NCBI GenBank assembly: GCA_002154585.1
Contig: MUNG01000082.1
Coordinates: 1-38,526 of the forward strand
Source: Streptomyces pseudogriseolus
GTDB lineage: Bacteria; Actinomycetota; Actinomycetes; Streptomycetales; Streptomycetaceae
DNA length: 38,526 nucleotides
Direction of reading: 5' to 3'
The number at the start of each line of letters is the position of its first letter. Position 1 is the stretch's first letter. This document shows positions 7,551-16,468 of this stretch, in pieces. The notes beneath the pieces are model-generated. The model saw only the letters and a program-made list of their open reading frames with translations, was not told the origin of the DNA and did no database searches. Made by a program: the position numbers and the translations under genes.

Positions 7551-8669
7551 ATGAGCAGTACCGAACCCCGTCGCACCGCGCTCGATGCCCTGCACCGGTC
7601 GCTCGGCGCGACCATGACCGACTTCGCCGGCTGGGACATGCCCCTGCGCTACGGCTCCGAGCGCGACGAGCACAACGCCGTGCGCACGAGGGCCGGCCTC
7701 TTCGACCTCTCGCACATGGGCGAGATCACCGTCACGGGACCGGGGGCCGCCGCGCTCCTCGACTTCGCGCTGGTGGGCAACATCTCCGGCGTGAAGCCGG
7801 GCCGCGCCCGCTACACGATGATCTGCCGCGAGGACGGCGGCATCCTGGACGACCTGATCGTCTACCGGCTCGGCGACACCGAGTACATGGTCGTGGCCAA
7901 CGCCTCCAATGCCCAGGTCGTGCTGGACGCCCTCACCGGGCGCGCCGCCGGCTTCGACGCCGAGGTCCGCGACGACCGTGACGCGTACGCGCTGCTGGCC
8001 GTGCAGGGCCCCGAGTCCCCGGCGATCCTCCAGAGCCTCACCGACGCCGGCCTGGACGGCCTGAAGTACTACGCCGGCCTGCCGGGCACCGTGGCCGGGG
8101 TCCCCGCCCTCATCGCCCGCACCGGCTACACCGGCGAGGACGGCTTCGAGCTGTTCGTGAAGCCCGAGCACGCGGTCGAGCTGTGGCAGGCGCTGACCAA
8201 GGCGGGCTTGGGCCACGGCCTGGTGCCGTGCGGTCTGTCCTGCCGGGACACGCTCCGCCTGGAGGCCGGCATGCCGCTGTACGGCAACGAGCTGAGCACC
8301 TCCCTCACGCCGTTCGACGCCGGTCTGGGCCGGGTGGTGAAGTTCGAGAAGGAGGGCGACTTCGTCGGCCGCGCCGCCCTCGCCGAGGCCGCCGAGCGCG
8401 CCGCGCAGAACCCGCCGCGCGTCCTGGTCGGCCTGGTCGCCCACGGCCGCCGGGTGCCGCGCGCCGGGTACGCGGTGGTGGCCGGCGGCGAGAAGATCGG
8501 CGAGGTCACCTCCGGCGCCCCCTCCCCGACCCTGGGCAGGCCGATCGCCATGGCCTACGTCGACGCGCGCCACGCGGAGCCGGGCACCGAGGGTGTCGGC
8601 GTGGACATCCGCGGCAGCCACGAGCCGTACGACGTCGTGGCGCTGCCGTTCTACAAGCGGCAGAAGTGA
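7551..8669 (+). CDS. gcvT: Glycine cleavage system aminomethyltransferase (T protein)
   Basis: 372 aa, normal length for GcvT. It transfers the methylene group from the aminomethyl-lipoyl arm of H protein to tetrahydrofolate and releases ammonia. N-terminus [29 protein letters not shown] is the family hallmark; [11 protein letters not shown] and the later [12 protein letters not shown] and [18 protein letters not shown] follow in order, the last containing the folate-site region. I choose ATG 7551 because GGGAG lies 8 bases upstream and the protein then begins at the usual place; in-frame ATGs at 7503 and 7527 would overlap or abut the riboswitch and lack good spacing. Controlled by the tandem glycine riboswitch. 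The C-terminal GCV_T domain ([24 protein letters not shown]) is complete. Confidence 0.98.
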   Translation: MSSTEPRRTALDALHRSLGATMTDFAGWDMPLRYGSERDEHNAVRTRAGLFDLSHMGEITVTGPGAAALLDFALVGNISGVKPGRARYTMICREDGGILDDLIVYRLGDTEYMVVANASNAQVVLDALTGRAAGFDAEVRDDRDAYALLAVQGPESPAILQSLTDAGLDGLKYYAGLPGTVAGVPALIARTGYTGEDGFELFVKPEHAVELWQALTKAGLGHGLVPCGLSCRDTLRLEAGMPLYGNELSTSLTPFDAGLGRVVKFEKEGDFVGRAALAEAAERAAQNPPRVLVGLVAHGRRVPRAGYAVVAGGEKIGEVTSGAPSPTLGRPIAMAYVDARHAEPGTEGVGVDIRGSHEPYDVVALPFYKRQK

Positions 8670-8675
8670 CACCGT

Positions 8676-8701
8676 CGTGGACGGCCTCCGGGCAGTCCAC
8701 G
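8676..8701 (+). repeat. Hairpin between gcvT and gcvH
   Basis: CGTGGAC (8676-8682) and GTCCACG (8695-8701) with a 12-base loop, starting 7 bases after the gcvT stop. No T-run. It could tune the relative amount of gcvT and gcvH message. Confidence 0.4.
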
Positions 8702-8805
8702 GCAGTCCTCGCGCGTGTGTGCGGCGCGGGCGTTCCACCCGTCCGGCCGCGTTCCGCGCCGTCCCCGTTCACCAGCAGTTTCCCGCGTACAGGAGAATTC
8801 AGGCC

Positions 8806-9183
8806 ATGAGCAACCCCCAGCAGCTGCGCTACAGCAAGGAGCACGAGTGGCTGTCGGCCGCCGAGGACGGCGTGTCGACGGTCGGCATCACGGAGCACGC
8901 GGCCAACGCGCTCGGCGACGTGGTCTTCGTGCAGCTCCCCGAGGTGGGTGACACCGTGAGCGCGGGCGAGACCTGCGGCGAGCTGGAGTCCACCAAGTCC
9001 GTCAGCGACCTGTACTCCCCCGTCTCCGGCGAGGTCACCGAGGTCAACGAGGACGTGGTGAACGACCCGGCGCTGGTGAACTCGGCCCCCTTCGAGGGCG
9101 GCTGGCTGTTCAAGGTGCGGGTCGCCGAGGAGCCGGCCGACCTGCTGTCCGCCGCCGAGTACGACGCGTTCGTCGCGGGCTGA
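8806..9183 (+). CDS. gcvH: Glycine cleavage system H protein
   Basis: 125-aa lipoyl carrier that shuttles the aminomethyl group between P, T and L proteins. The lipoylation motif [10 protein letters not shown] puts the modified lysine at K64. The N-terminus [10 protein letters not shown] and the C-terminal GGWLFKV are family hallmarks. The ATG at 8806 has AGGAG 10 bases upstream. A 136-bp gap with a hairpin separates it from gcvT, and glyA follows 14 bp later. It needs GcvP and lipoamide dehydrogenase, which are not encoded in the window. Confidence 0.98.
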   Translation: MSNPQQLRYSKEHEWLSAAEDGVSTVGITEHAANALGDVVFVQLPEVGDTVSAGETCGELESTKSVSDLYSPVSGEVTEVNEDVVNDPALVNSAPFEGGWLFKVRVAEEPADLLSAAEYDAFVAG

Positions 9184-9197
9184 GGAGCCGTAGCCGC

Positions 9198-10457
9198 ATG
9201 TCGCTTCTGAACACGCCTCTGCACGAGCTCGACCCGGCGGTGGCCGCCGCGGTCGACGCCGAGCTGCACCGGCAGCAGTCCACCCTCGAGATGATCGCCT
9301 CGGAGAACTTCGCCCCGGTCGCGGTCATGGAGGCCCAGGGCTCGGTCCTCACCAACAAGTACGCCGAGGGCTACCCCGGCCGCCGCTACTACGGCGGCTG
9401 CGAGCACGTCGACGTGATCGAGCAGATCGCCATCGACCGGGTGAAGGAGCTGTTCGGCGCCGAGCACGCCAACGTCCAGCCGCACTCGGGCGCCCAGGCC
9501 AACGCGGCCGCGATGTTCGCGCTGCTCAAGCCCGGCGACACGATCATGGGTCTGAACCTCGCGCACGGCGGGCACCTGACCCACGGCATGAAGATCAACT
9601 TCTCCGGCAAGCTCTACAACGTGGTCGCCTACCACGTGGGCGACGACGGCCAGGTCGACATGGCCGAGGTCGAGCGCCTCGCCAAGGAGAACAAGCCGAA
9701 GCTGATCGTCGCCGGCTGGTCGGCGTACCCGCGTCAGCTGGACTTCGCCGCGTTCCGCCGGATCGCGGACGAGGTCGGCGCGTACCTGATGGTCGACATG
9801 GCGCACTTCGCCGGTCTGGTCGCCGCGGGCCTGCACCCGAACCCGGTGCCGCACGCCCATGTCGTGACCACCACCACCCACAAGACCCTCGGCGGTCCGC
9901 GCGGCGGTGTGATCCTCTCCACGGCCGAGCTGGCCAAGAAGATCAACTCCGCGGTGTTCCCGGGCCAGCAGGGCGGACCGCTGGAGCACGTGGTCGCCGC
10001 CAAGGCGGTCGCCTTCAAGGTCGCCGCGAGCGAGGACTTCAAGGAGCGCCAGCGCCGCACCCTGGAGGGCGCCCGCATCCTGGCCGAGCGTCTGGTCCGG
10101 GACGACGTCAAGGCCGTGGGCGTGGACGTGCTGTCCGGCGGCACGGACGTGCACCTCGTCCTGGTCGACCTGCGGAACTCCGAGCTGGACGGCCAGCAGG
10201 CCGAGGACCGGCTCCACGAGGTCGGCATCACCGTCAACCGGAACGCGATCCCGAACGACCCCCGCCCGCCGATGGTCACCTCGGGCCTGCGCATCGGCAC
10301 GCCCGCCCTCGCCACCCGCGGCTTCACCGCCGAGGACTTCGCCGAGGTCGCGGACGTGATCGCCGAGGCGCTGAAGCCGTCGTACGACGCCCAGGCGCTC
10401 CGGGGCCGGGTCGCGGCGCTGGCCGCCAAGCACCCGCTGTACCCCGGTCTGAAGTAG
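9198..10457 (+). CDS. glyA: Serine hydroxymethyltransferase
   Basis: 419-aa PLP enzyme interconverting glycine plus methylene-THF with serine plus THF. The PLP lysine is K229 in [14 protein letters not shown]. Other marks are [10 protein letters not shown] near residue 31, [14 protein letters not shown] at 54-67 and the [16 protein letters not shown]-site strand at 199-211. ATG 9198 is preceded by GAGGAG and lies 14 bp after gcvH, so it should be on the same riboswitch-controlled transcript. In that setting it would use the methylene-THF made by GcvT to convert a second glycine to serine. Streptomyces often hold more than one glyA, so this may be the glycine-inducible copy; that point is inference. 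Confidence 0.98.
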   Translation: MSLLNTPLHELDPAVAAAVDAELHRQQSTLEMIASENFAPVAVMEAQGSVLTNKYAEGYPGRRYYGGCEHVDVIEQIAIDRVKELFGAEHANVQPHSGAQANAAAMFALLKPGDTIMGLNLAHGGHLTHGMKINFSGKLYNVVAYHVGDDGQVDMAEVERLAKENKPKLIVAGWSAYPRQLDFAAFRRIADEVGAYLMVDMAHFAGLVAAGLHPNPVPHAHVVTTTTHKTLGGPRGGVILSTAELAKKINSAVFPGQQGGPLEHVVAAKAVAFKVAASEDFKERQRRTLEGARILAERLVRDDVKAVGVDVLSGGTDVHLVLVDLRNSELDGQQAEDRLHEVGITVNRNAIPNDPRPPMVTSGLRIGTPALATRGFTAEDFAEVADVIAEALKPSYDAQALRGRVAALAAKHPLYPGLK

Positions 10458-10458
10458 T

Positions 10459-10482
10459 TCCGTACGCTTTCGTTCGTACGGA
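10459..10482 (+). terminator. Hairpin directly after glyA
   Basis: TCCGTACG (10459-10466), 8-base loop, CGTACGGA (10475-10482), starting 2 bases after the glyA stop. No T-run. It may end part of the gcvT-gcvH-glyA message or protect its 3' end; sdaA begins 131 bp further on. Confidence 0.5.
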
Positions 10483-10613
10483 CATCCGGGGCATCGCGCA
10501 CACTGGGTCAGTGGGCGCGGTGCCCCGTTCCGTGCCGCGCGCCTCCCGCGCGCTCCCTGTACCACCCTCCCCAGGCGGACAGCGCCGTCCGTCACACGCT
10601 TAGGAGTCCTCCC

Positions 10614-11981
<1,368 letters not shown>

Positions 11982-12063
11982 ACAGGGCTTTGCGTCAGGC
12001 AGGTTGAAACGGGGAACAATACAACTCCCGTCCCCCCACACTGCACCACACGGGAGAACCTGC

Positions 12064-12618
12064 ATGCTGCGTGGCATCGACGTCAGTTCCCACCAGTCCT
12101 CCTCGTACGACACGGACGGCCTTTCCTTCGTCTTCGTGAAGGCGACGGAAGGCCGTTCGTACGTGAATCCGAAACTGGCCGCCCAGACCAAGCGGGGCCG
12201 GGACGCCGGTCTGGTGGTCGGGTTCTACCACTTCCTCTGGCCGGGAAATCTCACCGACCAGGCCGAGTACTTCGTCGCCAAGACGCCCGAGAAGCGGGGC
12301 GACATCCTCGCGGTGGACTGGGAGACGACGGGGGACGGCTCGCACGCGAGCAATTCCGAGAAGGACCGCTTCATCCGCAAGGTGAAGCAACTGCGCCCCC
12401 ACCATAAAGTCGTTCTGTACTGCAATCGCCATTTCTGGCTGAACTACGACACCACCTCCTACGCCGGCGACGGTCTCTGGATCGCCGATTACGTCACCGC
12501 CGGGAAGCCGCGCATCCAGGCGGACTGGCGTTTCCACCAGTACACCGACGACCCGCTGGACAAGAACGTGGCGGACTTCTCCAGCGAGTCGGCGCTGCGG
12601 GAATGGGCCGGGGGCTGA
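12064..12618 (+). CDS. GH25 muramidase, minimal catalytic domain without signal peptide
   Basis: 184-aa Chalaropsis-type lysozyme fold that hydrolyses the MurNAc-GlcNAc bond of peptidoglycan. Catalytic residues are D6 in GIDVSSHQ and D85/E87 in LAVDWETT. FVKATEG, GFYHFLWPG and WIADYV complete the barrel. ATG 12064 has GGGAGA 7 bases upstream; the protein begins straight at the first strand, so no secretion signal, lipobox or cell-wall-binding repeat exists. An in-frame upstream ATG at 12004 would add 20 residues that are not signal-like (KRGTIQLPSPHTAPHGRT). Such minimal GH25 proteins look like phage endolysins, but no phage genes flank it. Convergent with the next gene, 27 bp apart. Confidence 0.88.
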   Translation: MLRGIDVSSHQSSSYDTDGLSFVFVKATEGRSYVNPKLAAQTKRGRDAGLVVGFYHFLWPGNLTDQAEYFVAKTPEKRGDILAVDWETTGDGSHASNSEKDRFIRKVKQLRPHHKVVLYCNRHFWLNYDTTSYAGDGLWIADYVTAGKPRIQADWRFHQYTDDPLDKNVADFSSESALREWAGG

Positions 12619-12645
12619 GGCGCCCGGACCTCTCGGCGTGACGGC

Positions 12646-13308
12646 CTAGCCGCGGAATTCCTCCTGGCGTTCCGGAGAGGCCTCGGCGAGGGCGCGGGTG
12701 ACGGCGTCGACGTCGCCGCGCAGGCCGTAGACGGGGGTGCCGGGCTGCTGGCGCCAGGAGTCGTCGATGCCGCCCGCGTCGACGGTGTCGAAGCCCAGTT
12801 CCTCGATCAGGTCGCGGACCTTGCGCTTGGCCGCCTCGTCGTCGCCCGCGACAGGGAGGGCCATGCGCTCGGGGTCGCCCTTCGGGCGGTGCCGGTCCAG
12901 CAGGTCCTGGGCGTAGGTGCCGTTGAACGCCTTGACGACGGGGTGGCCGATCCGGCCCTCGGTCCAGCGGCTCTCCGTGACGCCCTCGTCCTCGATGCCG
13001 GCGATCCTGCCGTCGCGCCCGCGCGGGTAGTAGTTGCCGGTGTCGATGACGGCCAGGCCCTCCGCGGCCTCGTCGAACAGTCCGGCGGGCAGGTCCGGCA
13101 CGGCCTTGAGCGGCACGGTGACGACGGCGATCTCGGCGCCGCGGGCGGCCTCCTCGACCCTCACCGGGGTCGCGCCGGTCTCCTCGGCCAGCTCCTTCAG
13201 CGTGTGCGGGCCGCGGGAATTGGCGACGGACACGTCGTGGCCGAGGGCCGTGAGCCGCCGTGTCAGGTTTCCGCCGATGTTGCCCGCGCCGATGATGCCG
13301 ATCTTCAT
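12646..13308 (-). CDS. NADP/F420-dependent oxidoreductase-like protein (FNO family)
   Basis: 220-aa Rossmann protein. The N-terminus MKIGIIGAGNIGGNL is a dinucleotide-binding motif, and VANSRGPHTL right after the second strand is typical of the F420:NADP oxidoreductase family, where the S/R pair binds the NADP phosphate. AVVTVPLKAV and VIDTGNYYPRGRDG follow, then HPVVKAFNG and a C-terminal ELGFDTVDAGGIDDSW. This architecture is also used by predicted NAD-binding proteins with non-F420 substrates, so whether F420 is the partner is open. The gene is first in a run of minus-strand genes, with its promoter presumably in 13309-13460. Confidence 0.85.
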   Translation of the reverse strand: MKIGIIGAGNIGGNLTRRLTALGHDVSVANSRGPHTLKELAEETGATPVRVEEAARGAEIAVVTVPLKAVPDLPAGLFDEAAEGLAVIDTGNYYPRGRDGRIAGIEDEGVTESRWTEGRIGHPVVKAFNGTYAQDLLDRHRPKGDPERMALPVAGDDEAAKRKVRDLIEELGFDTVDAGGIDDSWRQQPGTPVYGLRGDVDAVTRALAEASPERQEEFRG

Positions 13309-13459
13309 GTCTGTTCGCCTCGCCCTTTCGGTGGGTCGGTGTCGCCGAGGTTCCAGGGAACTCCGACGAGCACCTCCAACACCGGGCGCGGGCAGACCAT
13401 TCCGGGGCTTTCACCCGTACGGCCTCGTACGGCCCTGCGGGGCGGGCGGGGCGGGGCGC

Positions 13460-13496
13460 GGATTCCCGGCGCCGGAATCCCGGCGCCGGGGAATGT
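13460..13496 (-). terminator. Palindromic GC-rich element downstream of the EF-hand gene
   Basis: GGATTCC (13460-13466) and GGAATCC (13474-13480) enclose a CGGCGCC core; a second CCCGGCGCCGG copy follows at 13479-13489, flanked by GGGAAT. The region can form alternative stems. It begins about 20 bases after the minus-strand EF-hand stop and likely serves as its terminator. The same 208-bp gap must also hold the oxidoreductase promoter. Confidence 0.45.
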
Positions 13497-13516
13497 CCTG
13501 TTCCGCGGATGCGGGC

Positions 13517-13729
13517 CTACTTGTTCAGGTGGGCCCAGAACTCGTCGAACGACAGGAGCTTGTCGCCGTCGAGGTCCCGCGACTTGATGACGGCCTCGGC
13601 GACCGCCTCGGTGACGTTCCAGTCACCGCCCTGGGCGAGCGCGGTCTTGAACTCGGCAGCGGTGATGAACCCGTCCCCGTTCGTGTCGATCCGCTCGAAC
13701 TGCTTACGTGCTTCCTCGATGTCCGCCAC
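13517..13729 (-). CDS. Two-EF-hand calcium-binding protein
   Basis: 70-aa acidic protein with two canonical EF-hand loops: DTNGDGFITAAE and DLDGDKLLSFDE, each with Asp at loop positions 1, 3 (Thr-Asn or Leu-Asp variants) and 5 and Glu at 12. Helices flank both loops (IEEARKQFERI, EFKTALAQ, EFWAHLNK). I start at GTG 13729, which has AGGGGCGG upstream; the in-frame ATG five codons earlier (13744) lacks a site. Small EF-hand proteins occur in several Streptomyces and some affect development. Lies 43 bp downstream of the MerR gene on the same strand, so the two may be cotranscribed. Cytosolic, no signal peptide. Confidence 0.93.
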   Translation of the reverse strand: MADIEEARKQFERIDTNGDGFITAAEFKTALAQGGDWNVTEAVAEAVIKSRDLDGDKLLSFDEFWAHLNK

Positions 13730-13772
13730 CGATCCGCCCCTCATTGTCGTGCTGGTAGTGACGCGGGCAAGA

Positions 13773-14687
13773 TTATCCGGCCACCCTCGCCTCCAGCGCG
13801 GCGACCACCCACCCGAACTCCTCGGCGTGGGTGGAGGGCCGTTCCACGCCGTTCACCACGGCGGCCAGCTCGCGGTAGCGGTTGAGGCGCGGGTCGGCCA
13901 CCGCCGCGAGACGCTCCAGCACGGCGGCCGGGTCGGCGTCGCCGATCAGCTCGCGCAGGACGGCCGCGGCGCGGGGCGAGCCGGGCTCGACGCCCTCGCG
14001 CAGGGCGTCGCCCGCGCTGCGGATCAGCCGGCTCATGAACCACAGGGAGCTGCCGCTGGGCACGTCCGGTCCCCGGTCCGCGGCGTTGAACTCGATCATC
14101 CTGCGCATGGTGGTCCGGAACTCCGGGTCCTGGATCAGCTCGACCAGTTCCACCCAGGCGTCCACCTGCTCGGGCGTGGGGTCGTCGGGCAGGTCGGCCG
14201 CGGCGAACCGCAGACGGCTGCGGATGTCGGGGTCCGCGGTGTCGAGGCCCTCGAAGATCTCGGTCATGAAGTCGTCGAGGATGCGGGCGCGCTCGGCGGC
14301 GGACAGTCGGGCCAGTCGGTTCATCAGGGTCGTCTCCTCGGCGGTCGAGCCTCGTCGGGCCACGGTCGACAGCACCGCGCGGGTCACCTTCAGCGACCGG
14401 ATCCGCGCGTCCAGGGCGGTCACGTGCGCGGCGGCGACCTGGGCGACCGTGGTCTCGCCGGTGAGCACCCGGCGTACGTCGTCGAGGCCGAGGCCCAGTT
14501 CGCGCAGGGTGCGGACCAGTTCCAGGCGGGCGACGGAGCCGGCGTCGTAGAGCCGGTAGCCGCCCGCGGACCGCGCCACGGGCGGCAGGGCGCCCTCGTC
14601 GGACCAGTAGCGGATGGTGCGCACGGACAGGCCGGTGGCGCGGGCGAGCGCCCCGATGGTGAGGAGCCCGGTGCCGTCGTGGGTCAT
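13773..14687 (-). CDS. MerR-family transcriptional regulator with large C-terminal domain
   Basis: 304 aa. N-terminal winged helix-turn-helix at residues 8-77: LTIGALARATGLSVRTIRYWSDEGALPPVARSAGGYRLYD, then the LELVRTLRELGLGLDDVRRVL helix, all typical of MerR. A coiled helix (ALDARIRSLKVTRAVLS) for dimerisation follows. The C-terminal 190 residues, predicted all-helical and acidic (ERARILDDFMTEIFEGLDTADPDIRSRLRFAAADLPDD), are not a metal-binding loop and contain no Cys, so a small organic ligand or protein partner is more likely than a metal. ATG 14687 lies 7 bases after a -10-like hexamer, which suggests a leaderless message and autoregulation through the site at 14695-14725. Confidence 0.92.
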   Translation of the reverse strand: MTHDGTGLLTIGALARATGLSVRTIRYWSDEGALPPVARSAGGYRLYDAGSVARLELVRTLRELGLGLDDVRRVLTGETTVAQVAAAHVTALDARIRSLKVTRAVLSTVARRGSTAEETTLMNRLARLSAAERARILDDFMTEIFEGLDTADPDIRSRLRFAAADLPDDPTPEQVDAWVELVELIQDPEFRTTMRRMIEFNAADRGPDVPSGSSLWFMSRLIRSAGDALREGVEPGSPRAAAVLRELIGDADPAAVLERLAAVADPRLNRYRELAAVVNGVERPSTHAEEFGWVVAALEARVAG

Positions 14688-14694
14688 GTCGGCG

Positions 14695-14725
14695 AGTGTG
14701 GGCCTTCCAGCGGGTGGAGACTCAA
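14695..14725 (-). promoter_or_regulatory. MerR-type promoter with 19-bp spacer and internal dyad
   Basis: Reading the minus strand: -35 TTGAGT (complement of 14720-14725), a 19-base spacer, -10 CACACT (complement of 14695-14700), then 7 bases to the ATG. Spacers of 19-20 bp are the hallmark of promoters activated by MerR proteins through DNA twisting. The dyad TCCA-N5-TGGA (14706-14718) is nearly centred in the spacer, where MerR dimers bind. Confidence 0.55.
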
Positions 14726-14753
14726 GCCGGCGCCCGCGTGCCGGGCGTGTGCC

Positions 14754-15416
14754 TCAGCGGTCCACCACGCGCATCTCGAACCAGGTGGTCTTGCCGTGGG
14801 AGAGGAGGTCGACGCCCCAGCGGTCGGCGAGCTTGTCGACGAGGAACAGGCCGCGCCCGCTGATGTCCAGGTCCTGCACCGGCATCAGACAGGGCAGGGC
14901 GCGGGACGGGTCGCGGACCTCGACGCGGATCCAGCCCCGGCGGTGCCGCATGCGCAGGCCGAAGGCGCGGGCGCCGGTGTGGCGTACGGCGTTGCCGACG
15001 AGTTCCGACACGAGCAGCACGGCGTCCTCGGTGAGCTGCGGGGTGAGGCCCCAGCGGCGCAGGACGACGATCTGGACCAGCCGGCGGGCGACGGCGGCGG
15101 ACTCGGGAAGGGACGGGAGCGGAACTTCACCCTCCGAGGGGTCCCCGTGCACCTCCAGTGCGTGCACGGCACGTTCGTCCTCGACCGTCGGCGACCAGCG
15201 TGACGCGATGGCGCGTCCGTCTCCCCGCGGCTGTTCCATGCCCTCCAGCCCCGCCATGACCCCATCATGGCCGCCCACCGGGGCGGCGGGGGCCGTCTCG
15301 AGGGAATACGCCCCCCGTGCGCCCCTGTCCGACGCCGGTCCTCCGGCATGTGCCACAGGCATGTCGATGCCCTCGAAAGCCTGCTCGACCTGCGACAACG
15401 ACTCACGCTCGGGCAA
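14754..15416 (-). CDS. HATPase_c ATP-binding protein, RsbW/anti-sigma-like
   Basis: 220-aa protein with a C-terminal GHKL ATPase domain (about residues 90-218). N-box is DAVLLVSELVGNAVRHTG with the conserved Glu and Asn; the G1 region is VRDPSRALP and the G2 region is SGRGLFLVDKLADRWGV. This is the short Streptomyces family of RsbW-like serine kinases that act as anti-sigma factors or switch partners. No membrane segment or sensor domain. The first 90 residues are Gly/Ala/acidic and probably disordered. I use TTG 15416, which has GAGGGGGC six bases upstream; ATG 15362 with GAGGGC is an equally reasonable start. No sigma factor or anti-anti-sigma gene is adjacent, so the target is unknown. Confidence 0.88.
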   Translation of the reverse strand: MPERESLSQVEQAFEGIDMPVAHAGGPASDRGARGAYSLETAPAAPVGGHDGVMAGLEGMEQPRGDGRAIASRWSPTVEDERAVHALEVHGDPSEGEVPLPSLPESAAVARRLVQIVVLRRWGLTPQLTEDAVLLVSELVGNAVRHTGARAFGLRMRHRRGWIRVEVRDPSRALPCLMPVQDLDISGRGLFLVDKLADRWGVDLLSHGKTTWFEMRVVDR

Positions 15417-15540
15417 TCGACGGGCCCCCTCGACGGAAACGGCTTAAGGGTGCGTTAAGGCTCCCATAATGCGTACCGCCGAGGGGACCGGATGAGACAT
15501 GACGTCAACTGCAAGCCCCGTGCGGGAATTTCATCCGCTC

Positions 15541-15590
15541 GTCACGTAGGCGCGCTGGTCACGCGTGTCACGCCAGTCACGCGCGTCACA
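15541..15590. repeat. 9-bp-phased GTCAC direct repeat at the end of the enoyl-CoA hydratase gene
   Basis: GTCAC occurs at 15541, 15558, 15567, 15576 and 15585; the last four are exactly 9 bp apart and read GTCACGCGT, GTCACGCCA, GTCACGCGC, GTCACAGG. The last unit contains the stop codon of the minus-strand gene ending at 15586. A 9-bp period keeps the reading frame. See the findings for a possible plus-strand small gene reading through it. Confidence 0.75.
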
Positions 15591-16353
15591 GGAACTTGGC
15601 CTTGCCGGGGCCCTCCTCCACGAAGCTGCGCATGCCCCGCTCGCGGTCCTCCGTGGCGAACAGGCCCGCGAACCAGTTGCGCTCCACCGCCAGGCCGGTG
15701 TCGATGTCCGTCTCCAGCCCGGTGTCGACCGACTCCTTGGCCGCCCGCAGCGCGATCGCCGGCCCCTGCGCCAGCTTCGCCGCCCAGGCGTGCGCCTGCG
15801 CGTAGACCTCGTCGGCCGGGACCACGCGGTCCACCAGACCGAGGGCGAGCGCCTCGTCGGCCTTCACCTGGCGGCCGGTGAAGATCAGGTCCTTGGCCTT
15901 GGACGGGCCGATCAGCCGGGCCAGCCGCTGGGTGCCGCCCGCGCCGGGGATGAGCCCGAGCAGGATCTCGGGCTGCCCCAGCTTGGCGTTCTCCCCGGCG
16001 ATCCGGTAGTCGGCGCAGAGCGCCAGCTCGCACCCGCCGCCGAGCGCGTACCCGGTGACGGCGGCCACGACCGGCTTGGGGATGCGGGCGACGGCGGTGA
16101 AGGAGTCCTGGAGGGCACGGGCCCGCAGCACCATGGCCGCGTGATCCATGGCCTGCATCTCCTTGATGTCCGCGCCCGCCGCGAACACCTTCTCGCCGCC
16201 GTAGATCACCACGGCGCGCACGTCGTCGCGCCGCGAGGCCTCCTCGGCGAGCTCCTTGAGACGGTCCTGCGTGGCGACGTCCAGCGCGTTCATGGGCGGC
16301 CGCTCCAGCCGCAGCGTGCCGACGCCTTCGGCGACTTCGAGATGTACGGTCAT
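15586..16353 (-). CDS. Enoyl-CoA hydratase/isomerase family protein
   Basis: 255-aa crotonase-fold enzyme, likely hydrating trans-2-enoyl-CoA. Markers: LRLERPPMNALDVATQDRL near the N-terminus; FAAGADIKEMQ (about residues 56-66), which forms part of the oxyanion hole; the helix VAAVTGYALGGGCELALCADYRIA (about 95-118), with Glu positioned as a catalytic candidate; and GLIPGAGGTQRLARLIG. The GGCELAL and GAGGTQRL motifs match canonical hydratases. The upstream site on the minus strand (GCGGGGC) is weak. Could take part in fatty acid or amino acid degradation; no other beta-oxidation genes are nearby. Confidence 0.93.
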   Translation of the reverse strand: MTVHLEVAEGVGTLRLERPPMNALDVATQDRLKELAEEASRRDDVRAVVIYGGEKVFAAGADIKEMQAMDHAAMVLRARALQDSFTAVARIPKPVVAAVTGYALGGGCELALCADYRIAGENAKLGQPEILLGLIPGAGGTQRLARLIGPSKAKDLIFTGRQVKADEALALGLVDRVVPADEVYAQAHAWAAKLAQGPAIALRAAKESVDTGLETDIDTGLAVERNWFAGLFATEDRERGMRSFVEEGPGKAKFL

Positions 16354-16468
16354 GCCCCGCAGGTTAGCGGTCGTTCACACCCGGGGGCACCGCGGGCGTC
16401 GACCCGGCTCCGATGACGCCCTCACCAGTCGGGACGCAGCCGCCGGATTCGTGGGCTCCCGGCCAGGT

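Noticed and set aside
12004-12063. Longer start for the GH25 muramidase at ATG 12004
   Set aside because: The added 20 residues are not signal-like, and ATG 12064 has the better ribosome binding site and starts exactly at the fold.
12064-12618. Prophage remnant around the GH25 gene
   Set aside because: Flanking genes are sdaA and an oxidoreductase; no holin, integrase, portal or tail genes and no attachment-site repeats were seen.
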